The notes under the pieces were generated by a model. The model was not told the origin of the DNA and did not search any database. It worked only from the letters and a program-made list of their open reading frames with translations. DNA of 64,000 nt, from assembly GCF_000196235.1 (NCBI RefSeq), contig NC_008541.1, positions 1,922,001 through 1,986,000 of the forward strand, given 5' to 3'. This document shows, piece after piece, positions 25,911 through 35,123 of the stretch (positions within the stretch are counted from its first letter, which is position 1; each line of letters starts with the position of its first letter). A program made the position numbers and the translations under genes. Source of the stretch: Arthrobacter sp. FB24 (GTDB lineage: Bacteria > Actinomycetota > Actinomycetes > Actinomycetales > Micrococcaceae).

Positions 25911-28694
25911 TTAGGCAGGCCGTGCGTTGTTCCGGCGGGACCAGCGCCGGACAGCCTTTTCGGCCTCCACAATGACTAAGACAGTAGACCCCACAGCAAC
26001 GCACAGCAGCCACTCCCATGCGTTCAGCGGGGTGAGTTCCAGCAGACCGGCGGTCACCGGCCAGTTCATCACCGCCCAGTGCAGGGCCAAGGCTCCGAGG
26101 GAGGTGTAAAGGAGTGGCTTGTTGGCCAGCAGCCTGAGCTCGAAGAGGGACTTGTTCTCGGCCCGTGAACTGAACACCTGGAAGAAACTCAGCATCACGA
26201 ACATGGTCAGCGCCATAGTCCGTGCGTGGATTTCCGGGTAGCCGGCATGCAGTTCCACGATGAACGCTAGGATGACCGCCAGCGCCATCCAGGCACCTGT
26301 GATGCCGGCACGGAACCACAGCGTGCGAGACAGCAGGCCTTCCGACGCCGGCCGGGGCGGGCGGCTGAGTTCATCACCTTCCGCCGGTTCGAAGGCCAAG
26401 GCGATGTCCTGCACGCCGTTGGTCACCACGTTCATCCACAGCATCTGAACGGGAAGGAACAGCAGGGGCGTATCCGCGAACACGCTTAGGGTCACCGCCA
26501 CGAGGGCCGCGGCGCCAGTGGACAGCAGGAAGTAGGTGGTCTTCCTGATCGCCGCGAAGGTGACCCTGCCCTCTTCCACGGCGTGCACAATGGTGACGAA
26601 GTTGTCATCCGTTAGCACTATGTCCGCCGCCTCACGCGCTACGTCCGTTCCGGCCCTTCCCATAGCGACGCCGATTGACGCAGCCTTAAGCGCCGGAGCA
26701 TCATTGACGCCGTCGCCCGTTACTGCCACCACCCTGCCCGCCCCTTTCAGGACGTCCACAATCCTCAACTTGTCTACCGGCGACACCCGGGCGGCAACAC
26801 TGGTCTGTTCCAGGCGGGCGGCTAGCATGTGGTCGTCCAGGTCCGCCATCTCTGCGCCGGTCAGGGCGGGCTTTTCCGTTGGCAGGCCCAGCCGCTCCGC
26901 GATGGCTACGGCGGTGACCGGGTGGTCGCCGGTGATCATCATGACCTTGATGCCCGCGCGCCGGCACTTCTCTACGGCCGCCGCCACCCCGGCCCGTGGC
27001 GGATCGGTCATTCCTTCCATGCCCAGGAATGTCAGGCCGGACGGCGGCGGCAGCGGCACGGTGACGTCCTCGTCGTCGGGCAGTACCCGGGAACCGGTGG
27101 CGATGACGCGGAGTCCGTCCCTGCCCATTTCCTCGTTGGCCGCGTGAATCCGGGCAGCATCCAGCGGAATGCTGCCATCCGGGTCCGCCAGGTCCGCAGA
27201 TGCGTGCAGCAGGGCCTCGGGAGAACCTTTGACATAGAGAGTCCGGCGGCCGGCGGCCTCCCGGTGGACTGTCTGCGAATACCTCAGGTGCGGTTCGTAC
27301 GGCTGGTGTGCCACCGGTTCCGCCGTCCGCTCCTGTTCTGTGATAGCGCCGCGGGCGACGGCGGTCTTCGCCATGGCGGCGTCCACAGCGTCGCCGGAAT
27401 ACTCGAGGTCTTCCTCGTCCTCGGCCGACAGCGTGGCCTCATTCGTGAGCGCACCCGCGCGCAGCACCGCCCGAACCAGCGGCGGGTCCGCCGAGCCGCC
27501 GTCGTCCTCCCCATCCGAAATATCCAGCACCGCCGCGGTGGTCCAGATCCTTTCCACGGTGAGCCGGTTCTCGGTGAGCGTCCCGGTCTTGTCCGAGCCG
27601 ATCACATCGGTTGAGCCGAGTGTTTCGACGGCGGGCAGCGTGCGGACGATCGCGTTCCGCCTGGCCATCCGGGACACACCGAGGCTCAGCACCACGGTCA
27701 GGACGATGGGCAGCGACTCGGGGATGGTGGCCACGGCCAGCCCGACGGCTGTACGGAACATCGTGGAGACATCATTTCCCAGCACCAGGCCCGCAATGAA
27801 AATGAAGACCAGGGCGCCGAGCACAATCATCCCGATGCGGCGTTCCAGACTGTGGGTGAGCAACTGCAGCGGCGACTTGACCGGTGGTCCCTGGATGAGC
27901 GCGTTGATCTCACCCAGTGCGGTCCCGGCCCCGGTGGCCGTGACAACACCCCGGCCGCGGCCACTGCCCACGAACGTTCCGCTGAACGCCACGTTCGCCT
28001 TGTCGGCATCGCCGACATCCTCCGGCAGTGGACCGGTGTGCTTGGTGGCGGCGAAGGACTCACCCGTGAGCATCGACTCGTCCACTTGGAGGCCGTTCGC
28101 GTCGAACAGCCGCAGATCGGCGGGCACCCGTTCGCCACTCTCCAGCAGGACCACATCCCCGGGGACGACATCGCGCCCGGCGATCACCTGCTCGGTGCCG
28201 TCGCGCAGCACCCGGCACGACGTCGTCGAGAGCGACTGCAGCGCACGCACGTCCGCCTCCGCTTTGCGCTCCTGGACAAACCCCAAGGCGGCGTTGAGGG
28301 ACAGCACCAGGAAGATGGCGCCGGAGTCCACCCAGTGCTGCTGCATTAAGGTGACGACGGCGGCGACCAGCAGGATTCCGATCAGCGGACTGATGAACTG
28401 CCGCAACAGGACCCTCCACCACGGCGTGGCGCCCGCAAAGCTCAGCTCATTGGGCCCGGCCTCAGCCAACCGCCGCGCAGCCTCCGCCGAGCTGATTCCC
28501 TCCGGGCCGGAGGACAATGCCTCGAAGGCAGCGTCAGTGGGGAGGGCGTGCCAGGCGACGGGTCGTGGGGCTGCGGCGGGCTTTGTAGCTGTACCTGGCT
28601 GGGCCGTCGGGGAGGCGGACGCTGGCTTGTGGGCCATAAGGAGTCCCAACGGTTGGCTCGACGAAAACGATGCCGACCAGACTTCCCGGCTCAC
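25911..28694 (-). CDS. P-type cation-transporting ATPase (P2 type)
   Basis: A 927-residue ATP-driven cation pump. In order there are an N-terminal cation-ATPase domain (GISSAEAARRLAEAGPNEL), the actuator motif TGES, helix M4 with IPESLP, the phosphorylation motif SDKTGTLT near residue 365, KGSPEALL in the nucleotide domain, and TGDGVNDAPALK in the hinge. The M6 region is WMNVVTNGVQD. The IPESLP site is unlike heavy-metal CPx pumps and points to Ca2+, Mg2+ or Na+. The GTG start at 28694 or the ATG at 28637 are both possible; neither has a strong ribosome site. Confidence 0.9.
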   Translation of the reverse strand: MSREVWSASFSSSQPLGLLMAHKPASASPTAQPGTATKPAAAPRPVAWHALPTDAAFEALSSGPEGISSAEAARRLAEAGPNELSFAGATPWWRVLLRQFISPLIGILLVAAVVTLMQQHWVDSGAIFLVLSLNAALGFVQERKAEADVRALQSLSTTSCRVLRDGTEQVIAGRDVVPGDVVLLESGERVPADLRLFDANGLQVDESMLTGESFAATKHTGPLPEDVGDADKANVAFSGTFVGSGRGRGVVTATGAGTALGEINALIQGPPVKSPLQLLTHSLERRIGMIVLGALVFIFIAGLVLGNDVSTMFRTAVGLAVATIPESLPIVLTVVLSLGVSRMARRNAIVRTLPAVETLGSTDVIGSDKTGTLTENRLTVERIWTTAAVLDISDGEDDGGSADPPLVRAVLRAGALTNEATLSAEDEEDLEYSGDAVDAAMAKTAVARGAITEQERTAEPVAHQPYEPHLRYSQTVHREAAGRRTLYVKGSPEALLHASADLADPDGSIPLDAARIHAANEEMGRDGLRVIATGSRVLPDDEDVTVPLPPPSGLTFLGMEGMTDPPRAGVAAAVEKCRRAGIKVMMITGDHPVTAVAIAERLGLPTEKPALTGAEMADLDDHMLAARLEQTSVAARVSPVDKLRIVDVLKGAGRVVAVTGDGVNDAPALKAASIGVAMGRAGTDVAREAADIVLTDDNFVTIVHAVEEGRVTFAAIRKTTYFLLSTGAAALVAVTLSVFADTPLLFLPVQMLWMNVVTNGVQDIALAFEPAEGDELSRPPRPASEGLLSRTLWFRAGITGAWMALAVILAFIVELHAGYPEIHARTMALTMFVMLSFFQVFSSRAENKSLFELRLLANKPLLYTSLGALALHWAVMNWPVTAGLLELTPLNAWEWLLCVAVGSTVLVIVEAEKAVRRWSRRNNARPA

Positions 28695-28777
28695 CTCTCT
28701 TGAGTGTAGACCCGGTCCCGGCCAGTTCAGCCCGTCGCGTCAGGAGGAGAATTCTGGCAGTGTCGTAGGATGTGGCC

Positions 28778-28963
28778 ATGACCGACTTCAGTGTGGAGCA
28801 AGCGTGGTGGGGAAGACTGTCCGGAAATACGCGCCGTCGGCTGGCGGAGGACCCCCGAGGCAAAGTGCCCGGGGACCTTGTCGCCGAGGTTGTGGCCGCC
28901 GGCGGTTCGGTTGCGGGCGCGTATTGGGTGGAAACTGAGATCGGGCCTGACGGTCAGCCATGA
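28778..28963 (+). CDS. small hypothetical protein (61 residues)
   Basis: A 61-residue soluble protein starting MTDFSVEQAWWGRLSGNTRR, with LAEDPRGKVPGDLVAEV in the middle. The composition looks like a real protein, and I recall similar WWxxLSxxTRRxL small proteins in Arthrobacter relatives. An AGGA sits ten bases before the ATG. It is divergent from the P-type ATPase. Function unknown. Confidence 0.6.
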   Translation: MTDFSVEQAWWGRLSGNTRRRLAEDPRGKVPGDLVAEVVAAGGSVAGAYWVETEIGPDGQP

Positions 28964-29030
28964 GCCGGTGAGGGTTTATCTACTTCAGGGAGCACACCTC
29001 AGCCGGACACCGGTTCCGCTGGTAATAAAG

Positions 29031-29297
29031 TCAGATGGCATCCAGGGCGATTTCCCGGGATGGCCAATCATAATGCGGCCCTAGGGACTGGTGGTGATTG
29101 CTGACAATAAGTCTCCAGTTGCTGGGTTCGCCCTTGGCTGAGGGCATGATGCTCCCCTCCGCAATGAAGCGGTGGTTCCCAGTATCACCGAGGGGGGCCC
29201 ACCATCCGTCTGCAGGGCAGTGGTCGCCGGTCCGCGCACTGCGGGACATGCGGACGTTACGCTCCACGGGGGACTTTAGTTGGATTCGCTTTTTCAT
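29031..29297 (-). CDS. small YjzC-like protein
   Basis: An 88-residue protein opening with MKKRIQLKSP. A central RTGDHCPADGWWAPLGDTG and HRFIAEGSIMPSAKGEPSNWRLI resemble YjzC-like proteins, which share GxxCPxxG-W and EG--MP--KG. The ribosome site AAGGAAAAAC lies right before the ATG. It follows the alanine dehydrogenase gene across an 18-base homopolymer. Function unknown. Confidence 0.65.
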   Translation of the reverse strand: MKKRIQLKSPVERNVRMSRSARTGDHCPADGWWAPLGDTGNHRFIAEGSIMPSAKGEPSNWRLIVSNHHQSLGPHYDWPSREIALDAI

Positions 29298-29339
29298 GTT
29301 TTTCCTTATGAGTATCTTTCTATGACTGAGTTGGGTAGC

Positions 29340-29357
29340 GGGGGGGGGGGGGGGGGG
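29340..29357. repeat. homopolymer of 18 G
   Basis: Eighteen consecutive G directly abut the stop codon of alanine dehydrogenase (complement of 29358-29360). It is the longest homopolymer in the window. It could be a slippage tract or an assembly artefact. Confidence 0.9.
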
Positions 29358-30476
29358 CTAGGCGGAGACGAGTTCCCGCCAGTCGGTGACGAGGGGCAGG
29401 TTGCGCGCCTCCGAGACCGAGTGGTGGGCGACCTGCCCGGCGGCGATGTTGAGGCCGGCTGCGAGGGCGGGGTCCTTCTCGAACGCGGCCTTGACGCCGA
29501 GGTTGGCCAGGGCCACGCCGTAGCGCAGGGTCACGTTGGTCAGGGCGTAGGTGGACGTGTTCGGAACCGCGCCGGGCATGTTGGCTACGCAGTAGAAGAT
29601 CGTGTTGTGGACCTTGTACGTGGGTTCCTGGTGCGTGGTGGGGTGGGTGTCCTCGAAGCAGCCGCCCTGGTCCACTGCGATGTCTACGAGCACGGAGCCG
29701 GGCTTCATCCGGGAGACGAGCTCGTTGGTGACCAGCTTGGGGGCCTTTGCGCCCGGGATCAGCACGGAGCCGATGACCAGGTCCGCGTCCACGACGGACT
29801 TTTCGATTTCGTACTTGTTGGACGCGACCGTCTTCAGCCGGCCCTGGTACTGGGCGTCGAGTTCGCGCAGGCGGTTGATGTTGATGTCCAGGATGGTCAC
29901 GTCCGCGCCGAGGCCCAGGGCCATGGCTGCGGCGTTGGTGCCGGCGACGCCGGCGCCGAGGACAACAACCTTGGCCGGGCGGACGCCCGGGACGCCGCCG
30001 AGGAGGACGCCCTTGCCGCCGGCGGGGGCCATCAGGGAGGTGGCGCCGACCTGGACGGACAGGCGTCCTGCAACCTCTGACATCGGGGCCAGAAGGGGCA
30101 GGGTGCGGCCTTCCTGGACCGTCTCGTAGGCGATCGCGGTAACGCCGGAGTTGATGAGCTCCCGGGTCAGTTCGGGCTCGGCGGCCAGGTGCAGGTAGGT
30201 GAAGAGGATCAGGCCCTTGCGGAAGCGGTGGTATTCCGCGGCGATGGGCTCCTTGACCTTCATGACCATGTCGGCGCGGGCCCAGACGTCATCGGCTTCG
30301 GTGACGATCTCGGCGCCGGCGATGGCGTATTCCTCGTCCGTGATGCCTGAGCCCAGGCCTGCGCCGCGTTCCACCAGGACGGTGTGGCCGTGGGTGCGGA
30401 ATTCGTGGACACCGGCGGCGGTGATGGCCACGCGGAATTCGTTGTTCTTGATCTCTCTGGGGACACCGATGATCAT
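29358..30476 (-). CDS. ald: alanine dehydrogenase
   Basis: A 372-residue NAD-dependent enzyme that interconverts L-alanine and pyruvate plus ammonia. Landmarks are the N-terminal MIIGVPREIKNNEFRVA, Lys in MVMKVKEP near residue 75, His in YLHLAAEPELT near residue 96, and the NAD fold VVLGAGVAGTNAA near residue 172. Length is exactly that of the family. It is divergent from the ectoine-type transporter, with a GntR-type operator in the 218-base gap. If the cluster's transaminases use pyruvate as acceptor, Ald would recycle the alanine formed. Confidence 0.95.
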   Translation of the reverse strand: MIIGVPREIKNNEFRVAITAAGVHEFRTHGHTVLVERGAGLGSGITDEEYAIAGAEIVTEADDVWARADMVMKVKEPIAAEYHRFRKGLILFTYLHLAAEPELTRELINSGVTAIAYETVQEGRTLPLLAPMSEVAGRLSVQVGATSLMAPAGGKGVLLGGVPGVRPAKVVVLGAGVAGTNAAAMALGLGADVTILDININRLRELDAQYQGRLKTVASNKYEIEKSVVDADLVIGSVLIPGAKAPKLVTNELVSRMKPGSVLVDIAVDQGGCFEDTHPTTHQEPTYKVHNTIFYCVANMPGAVPNTSTYALTNVTLRYGVALANLGVKAAFEKDPALAAGLNIAAGQVAHHSVSEARNLPLVTDWRELVSA

Positions 30477-30589
30477 CTTAAGGCTTCCAATCTTGGGGTT
30501 TTTCTGTGGACCCCCACGGGGCCGGACCGGTCCGGAATGCCGGGGTGGCTCAGCATGGATTCACATTGGCCATATAATCGCACATTCGG

Positions 30590-30601
30590 ATTGTTGACAA
30601 T
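30590..30601. promoter_or_regulatory. GntR-type operator O1 and ehuB promoter
   Basis: ATTGTTGACAAT. The inner TTGACA (30594-30599) is an excellent -35 box, followed after 17 bases by TAGTTT as -10, directed to the ehuB-type gene. Bound repressor would cover the -35. The site is also 114 bases upstream of ald on the other strand. Confidence 0.75.
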
Positions 30602-30694
30602 ACTACATGCTTATCTTAGTTTTGTGTTACATGGATCACAGGGACGCGATTCCTGCTTAGTGCCGGCGACGATGCCGGTCGAATGGAGTTCAAA

Positions 30695-31588
30695 ATGTCA
30701 AGTCACATTTCACGGCGGAACCTCCTGCGCGGCGCCGGTGCGGCAGCCTTGGGAATCTCGGTGGCAGGCTGGGTAACCAGCTGTTCCACCGTTCCCGTCG
30801 GCGGCCCTGCAACAGGGGCCACCACCAACCTGCTGGACACTGCGAAGGAGCAGGGCTTCATCCGGGTTGGCATCGCCAATGAGCCGCCGTACACCCAGGT
30901 CAGCCCGGACGGGAAAGTCACCGGTTGTGAGCCTGATGTCCTTCGCGCGGTCTGCAAGCGCCTGGGCATCGACGAGGTCCAGGGCATCATCACGCCGTAC
31001 GAGTCCATGATTCCGGGGCTCAATGCCAACCGCTGGGATGTCATTGCGGCGGGCCTCTTTATGAAGCAGTCGCGGTGTTCCCAGGTTCTCTACTCGGAGC
31101 CGGTTATCGTTTCCACCGAGTCCTTCGCCATGCCGAAGGGCAACCCGAAGGGCATCCTGACGGTCGCTGACATCATTGCCAACCCCGCGCTGCGCATTGC
31201 CGTCCTGCCGGGCGGGTTCGAGGAAGGGGTCCTGAAGGCGGCCAAAGTTCCCGCCAGCCAGCAGGTCAAGGTCAATGACGGCCGCAGCGGCCTTGAGGCG
31301 CTCACGGCAAACCGGGCGGACGCCTTCATGCTCCCCACCCTGTCCCTTAAGTCACTTGCAGAGAATGACGGCAGCTTCGATATCACAGCACCGATCAAAG
31401 ACGCTCCCCGCACGGGCTCGGGTGCTGCTTTCCGCAAGGCTGACACGTCCTTCCACGAGGCTTACAACAGGGAGCTTGCCGCGTTCAAGGCCACTCCTGA
31501 GTTTGGCGCGATCCTCACCAAGTGGGGCTTCGATCCGACCGTAGTCGAAGGGGCCACTGCGGAGGAACTATGCAAGACCGAGGGCTGA
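30695..31588 (+). CDS. ehuB: ectoine/hydroxyectoine ABC transporter substrate-binding protein (EhuB-like)
   Basis: A 297-residue solute-binding lipoprotein. Twin-arginine SRRNLLRG near residue 6 and a lipobox ending VTSC near residue 29 suggest Tat export and anchoring. The mature part has IANEPPYTQV, DGKVTGCEPDV, MIPGLNANRWDVIAAGLFMK with RC following, KGNPKG, and a final EELCKTEG. This motif series is that of EhuB rather than generic glutamine-binding proteins. GGAG precedes the ATG. It heads the ehuBCDA operon behind operator O1. Confidence 0.85.
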   Translation: MSSHISRRNLLRGAGAAALGISVAGWVTSCSTVPVGGPATGATTNLLDTAKEQGFIRVGIANEPPYTQVSPDGKVTGCEPDVLRAVCKRLGIDEVQGIITPYESMIPGLNANRWDVIAAGLFMKQSRCSQVLYSEPVIVSTESFAMPKGNPKGILTVADIIANPALRIAVLPGGFEEGVLKAAKVPASQQVKVNDGRSGLEALTANRADAFMLPTLSLKSLAENDGSFDITAPIKDAPRTGSGAAFRKADTSFHEAYNRELAAFKATPEFGAILTKWGFDPTVVEGATAEELCKTEG

Positions 31589-31616
31589 TCCGCGGGAAAC
31601 GGAAGGGGAGTACCGC

Positions 31617-32315
31617 GTGGACGCGATAATCGAATATGCACCCCTGCTGTGGCAGGGGCTGCTGACCACCCTGCTGGTGACTGTACTAGGCGGCGCGCTG
31701 TGCCTGGTAGTCGCATTTGCTGCGGGCTTGGCGCGACTCTCCAAGCATTGGATTCTGCGGTGGCCGGCCGGCGTCTTCATTGAGGTGTTCCGCGGAACGT
31801 CCCTGCTGGTGCAGATGTTCTGGCTGTTTTTCGCGCTGCCGTTCTTTGGGATCCAGCTCCATCCGCTGACGGCCGCAGTCCTGGCTCTCGGCCTCAACGA
31901 GGGTGCCTATGCCGCTGAAGTGGTCCGCGGCGCCATCGCCAGCCGGGCCAAGGGGCAGACGGAGGCCTGTATTGCCTTGGGCATGGAACCGGCCCTGAGG
32001 CTCCGCAGAATCATCATTCCGCAGTCCATCCCTGCCATGCTGCCGCCATTCGGCAATGTCATGGTGGACCTGTTGAAGAACACGTCGCTGGTCTCTCTGG
32101 TCACGGTGGCGGACCTGACCTTCAGTGCACAGATGATCCGCAGCACTACGGGGCAGACCACTGCCATCTTCATCACCATTCTGGTGATGTATTTCGCCCT
32201 GTCGTACTTGTTGACCCTGCTGACCAGCTGGTTGGAGAAGCGTTTCGCTCTTGACCGTAAGGCCCTGACCCTGCAGAAGAAGGAAAACACTCTGATGACG
32301 ATGGGTGCAGCATGA
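31617..32315 (+). CDS. ehuC: ectoine-type ABC transporter permease (EhuC-like)
   Basis: A 232-residue HisMQ-type permease with five hydrophobic segments. It carries the EAA loop (GQTEACIALGMEPALRLRRI, about residues 117-136) that docks on the ATPase. The GTG start has GGAAGGGGAG upstream. Its stop overlaps the next permease start (ATGA), so the two are translationally coupled. Paired with EhuD it would form the membrane channel. Confidence 0.87.
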   Translation: MDAIIEYAPLLWQGLLTTLLVTVLGGALCLVVAFAAGLARLSKHWILRWPAGVFIEVFRGTSLLVQMFWLFFALPFFGIQLHPLTAAVLALGLNEGAYAAEVVRGAIASRAKGQTEACIALGMEPALRLRRIIIPQSIPAMLPPFGNVMVDLLKNTSLVSLVTVADLTFSAQMIRSTTGQTTAIFITILVMYFALSYLLTLLTSWLEKRFALDRKALTLQKKENTLMTMGAA

Positions 32316-32968
32316 TTTGGGATAACAATTTTGCGATTTCCGTTCTCCCGGTCCTGTTGCAGGGCCTCTGGACCACGGTTCACATCACCGTGATGGGAAC
32401 GCTTTTGGCGGCCGGCTTGGGGCTTGTCTTCGCTGTTCTCCGAAGGCTTGCCATACCCGTGGTGTCACCGGTGGTTTCCTTCCTGGTGGTGTTTGTCCGC
32501 GGCACGCCGCTGCTGGTGCAGGCCTACGTTGCATTCTTTGTGCTGCCTGCCTACGGCGTCAGTTTCGATGCACTCACCACCGGCATTGTGGTGATCGGCA
32601 TCAATTACAGCGCTTACATGGCGGAGGTCTACCGCAGCGGCATCCAGGGTGTTCCTACCGGCCAATGGGAAGCGGCGACGGCGCTCAGCCTCCCCGGTTC
32701 CCGGACCTGGGGCCGCATCATCCTGCCACAGGCCATCCGGACCGTGGTCCCGATGCTCGGCAACTACCTCATCCAGATGTTCAAGGACTCGGCAGTCCTG
32801 TCCGCCATCACGGTGGTTGAACTCATGGCAACAGCCCAGGCCATCGGAAGCTCAAGCTTCCGTTACCTGGAACCCCTCACCCTCGCAGCGCTGCTGTTCC
32901 TGGCAGTCAGCTACCCGGCCTCCCGGCTGGTCAACAGATTGGAGCGGCGCTATGCGCCCCAGCACTGA
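32312..32968 (+). CDS. ehuD: ectoine-type ABC transporter permease (EhuD-like)
   Basis: A 218-residue second permease of the polar amino-acid/ectoine type, with five hydrophobic helices. The EAA loop is GQWEAATALSLPGSRTWGRI at about residues 117-136. Start and stop overlap both neighbours: four bases with ehuC and 17 bases with the ATPase gene. This indicates one tightly coupled transporter operon. Confidence 0.87.
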   Translation: MIWDNNFAISVLPVLLQGLWTTVHITVMGTLLAAGLGLVFAVLRRLAIPVVSPVVSFLVVFVRGTPLLVQAYVAFFVLPAYGVSFDALTTGIVVIGINYSAYMAEVYRSGIQGVPTGQWEAATALSLPGSRTWGRIILPQAIRTVVPMLGNYLIQMFKDSAVLSAITVVELMATAQAIGSSSFRYLEPLTLAALLFLAVSYPASRLVNRLERRYAPQH

Positions 32969-33767
32969 ACCCCAACCCCGGACCGCAGGCGTTGTCCTGC
33001 CTCCGGAACCGCTCATCCGGTTCGAGAACGTCAGCAAGAACTGGGGAACGAACCATGTTCTGAAGTCCCTGAATTTTGACGTTGCGCCGGGGGAGAAGGT
33101 GTCCATCATTGGGCCCTCCGGCTCCGGCAAGACCACCATCCTCCGCATCCTGATGACGCTGGAAACCCCTAGCGAAGGAAGGGTTACTGTGGACGGAGAT
33201 ACCCTGTGGGACGTCACCCGTGGCCAGAAAGTGCGCGAAACCAGGCAGCTGCGCGAGACCCGCAAGAAGATCGGCATGGTCTTCCAGCAGTTTAACCTGT
33301 TCCCGCACATGACCGCCTTGGAGAACATCATCGAGGCGCCCGTCCATGTGCTCGGCATGGGTAAGGCCGAGGCGCGCGAACGCGCGGCCGAACTGCTGAA
33401 CCTGGTGGGCCTGGGCAAACACATGAACCACACGCCGCCGCAGATGTCCGGCGGACAGCAGCAGCGCGTGGCCATTGCCCGGGCACTGGCCATGCGGCCT
33501 AAGGTGCTGCTGTTCGACGAACCCACCTCAGCGCTGGACCCCGAGCTCATCGGCGAAGTCCTGAACGTGATCCGCAACCTGGCCCACACCACGGACATGA
33601 CCATGCTGATGGTCACGCACGAGATGCGCTTCGCGGAAGAGATCTCGGACCGGGTGGTGATGTTCGACAACGGCGCTGCCGTGGAGAGCGGACCGCCGGC
33701 CCAGATCTTCAAGAACCCGCAGCAGGAGCGGACCCGGAGCTTCCTCCGGGCCGTCTTGCAGCACTGA
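32952..33767 (+). CDS. ehuA: ectoine-type ABC transporter ATP-binding protein (EhuA-like)
   Basis: A 271-residue ABC ATPase: Walker A GPSGSGKTT near residue 54, Q-loop MVFQQFNLFPHM, signature MSGGQQQR near residue 163, Walker B VLLFDEPTSALD, and switch histidine in MVTHEM. It belongs to the polar amino-acid family (GlnQ/EhuA). The ATG at 32952 overlaps the end of ehuD; a longer open frame upstream reads through ehuD in another frame and is not real. It ends one base before the convergent RidA gene, with no terminator between. Confidence 0.87.
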   Translation: MRPSTEPQPRTAGVVLPPEPLIRFENVSKNWGTNHVLKSLNFDVAPGEKVSIIGPSGSGKTTILRILMTLETPSEGRVTVDGDTLWDVTRGQKVRETRQLRETRKKIGMVFQQFNLFPHMTALENIIEAPVHVLGMGKAEARERAAELLNLVGLGKHMNHTPPQMSGGQQQRVAIARALAMRPKVLLFDEPTSALDPELIGEVLNVIRNLAHTTDMTMLMVTHEMRFAEEISDRVVMFDNGAAVESGPPAQIFKNPQQERTRSFLRAVLQH

Positions 33768-33768
33768 G

Positions 33769-34224
33769 CTAGTCGCTGCGGCGGCTCGCGATCAGCGAGA
33801 TCTCCACGGGTGCGCCGTCGGGCAGGCTGGAAACGCCGACGGCGGCGCGCACCGGCCGTCCCAGCTCGCCGAAGTAGGACACCAGTACCTCGGACGCGCC
33901 GTTCATCACCAGCGGATGGTCCGTGAAGTCGCTGCCGGCAGCGACGTAACCGGTCATGGAGACGATCTCGCCAATGCGGTCCAGCCCGCCGGCATGGGCC
34001 GCAAGGGACGCCAGACAGTTCAGAACTGCGGTGGCTGCAGCAGACTGTCCTTCCGCAACCGTCAGTTGCTCCCCGACCCGCCCGCGGCATTCGAGGTGTC
34101 CCTGTACGGCTGAGGTGTGGCCTGCTGTGTAGAGAACACCGGCTATTTCGCGCACCGGCACGTAGTTCCCGGCCGGAACCGGGGTGGGGGGAAGCGGTGT
34201 GATCGGTTTCTGATTGTCGTCCAT
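33769..34224 (-). CDS. RidA/YjgF-family protein
   Basis: About 151 residues with the Rid fold: LYTAGHTSAVQGHLECRGRVGEQL, then LDRIGEIVSMTGYVAAGSDF and RAAVGVSSLPDGAPVEISLIA. The arginine that binds the 2-iminoacid carboxylate is in RAAVGV. Rid proteins hydrolyse reactive enamine/imine intermediates from PLP enzymes, which fits a cluster with two transaminases. The ATG at 34224 follows operator O2 by 9 bases; a start at 34251 would place the operator inside the gene. Confidence 0.82.
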   Translation of the reverse strand: MDDNQKPITPLPPTPVPAGNYVPVREIAGVLYTAGHTSAVQGHLECRGRVGEQLTVAEGQSAAATAVLNCLASLAAHAGGLDRIGEIVSMTGYVAAGSDFTDHPLVMNGASEVLVSYFGELGRPVRAAVGVSSLPDGAPVEISLIASRRSD

Positions 34225-34232
34225 AATTAGCC

Positions 34233-34244
34233 ATTGTAGACAAT
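34233..34244. promoter_or_regulatory. GntR-type operator O2
   Basis: ATTGTAGACAAT, in the 44-base gap between the divergent RidA and EutA-like genes. It has one asymmetric centre base relative to the consensus and could control both. Confidence 0.7.
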
Positions 34245-34268
34245 TGAACAAATGTGAGAAAGTGATTC

Positions 34269-35036
34269 ATGACACTTGAACAAAACCCCGCCCTGGCGCC
34301 CGTTTCCGATCTGCCGGGTCCGCAGGCGTGGCGCGACATCGGCGTCGTCTGTCCCTTCGACATGGCCCTTGACCACGAGCTGTGGCGGTGGATGCCTGAC
34401 GGGGTGAACCTCATTTTCACCCGCACTCCCTACTACGACCAGCCGGTGGGCCTGGACATGGCAGAGGAGATCAGCGATCACGGCGAGATCCAGGACGCCG
34501 TCCGCAGCGTGATGGCCATCAGCCCGGCTGTGGTGGCGTACGCCTGCACGTCCGGCAGCTTTGTCCATGGCGTCCAGGGCGCGAGGAACCTTTCCAAAGC
34601 CATGGTGTCGGCAGGTGCTCCCGCGGCGGTGACCACCTCGGAAGGACTGCTCATGGCCCTGGATGCCCTGGGGGTGACCCGGGTTGCTGTGGCCACGCCG
34701 TATCTCGCCGAGCTGACCGACCGGTTGACGTCCTTCCTTGAGCAGGGCGGGAAGTCGGTGGTCTCGCACGAGGGGCTGGGCCTGGACCGGGATATCTGGA
34801 AGGTCCCTTATGCCACCACCTGTGAGCTCATCCGCCAGGCGGACCGTCCTGACGCGGAGGTAATCTTCGTCAGCTGCACCAACCTGCCCACATATGACCT
34901 GATTGCCCGAATGGAGCAGGAATTGGGGAAACCGGTAATCACGGCCAACCAGGTAACCGCGTGGGGCGCGCTGCGGCTGATGGGCCGCGAAGCCGTGGGG
35001 CCGCACCAGGCCCTGCTTCAGGCCACGAAAGGCTAG
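34269..35036 (+). CDS. Asp/Glu racemase-superfamily protein (EutA/maleate isomerase-like), two Cys
   Basis: A 255-residue protein of the Asp/Glu/hydantoin racemase superfamily, in the maleate isomerase/arylmalonate decarboxylase/EutA branch. The catalytic cysteines are Cys93 in ACTSGSF and Cys203 in VSCTNLPT, and TANQVTAW lies near residue 228. With both cysteines it could be an isomerase or racemase. EutA of ectoine operons belongs to this group, though its reaction is unsettled. GAGAAAG lies before the ATG, right after operator O2. Confidence 0.75.
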   Translation: MTLEQNPALAPVSDLPGPQAWRDIGVVCPFDMALDHELWRWMPDGVNLIFTRTPYYDQPVGLDMAEEISDHGEIQDAVRSVMAISPAVVAYACTSGSFVHGVQGARNLSKAMVSAGAPAAVTTSEGLLMALDALGVTRVAVATPYLAELTDRLTSFLEQGGKSVVSHEGLGLDRDIWKVPYATTCELIRQADRPDAEVIFVSCTNLPTYDLIARMEQELGKPVITANQVTAWGALRLMGREAVGPHQALLQATKG

Positions 35037-35060
35037 CTCAACCCGCGTTACCCCGCACAA

Positions 35061-35107
35061 AAAAGACCTCCGGGCCATCGGATGAACCGACGGCCGGGAG
35101 GTCTTTT
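35061..35107. terminator. bidirectional terminator between the two EutA-like genes
   Basis: AAAAGACCTCC (35061-35071) pairs with GGAGGTCTTTT (35097-35107), with further inner pairing GGGCC and GGCC. The A- and T-rich flanks let it work for both convergent genes. Confidence 0.85.
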
Positions 35108-35123
35108 CTGTTTCACGACAGGG

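Noticed and set aside
32649..32951. Extension of the EhuA frame upstream through ehuD
   Set aside because: It is ehuD read out of frame; the ATG at 32952 begins directly before the ABC core.
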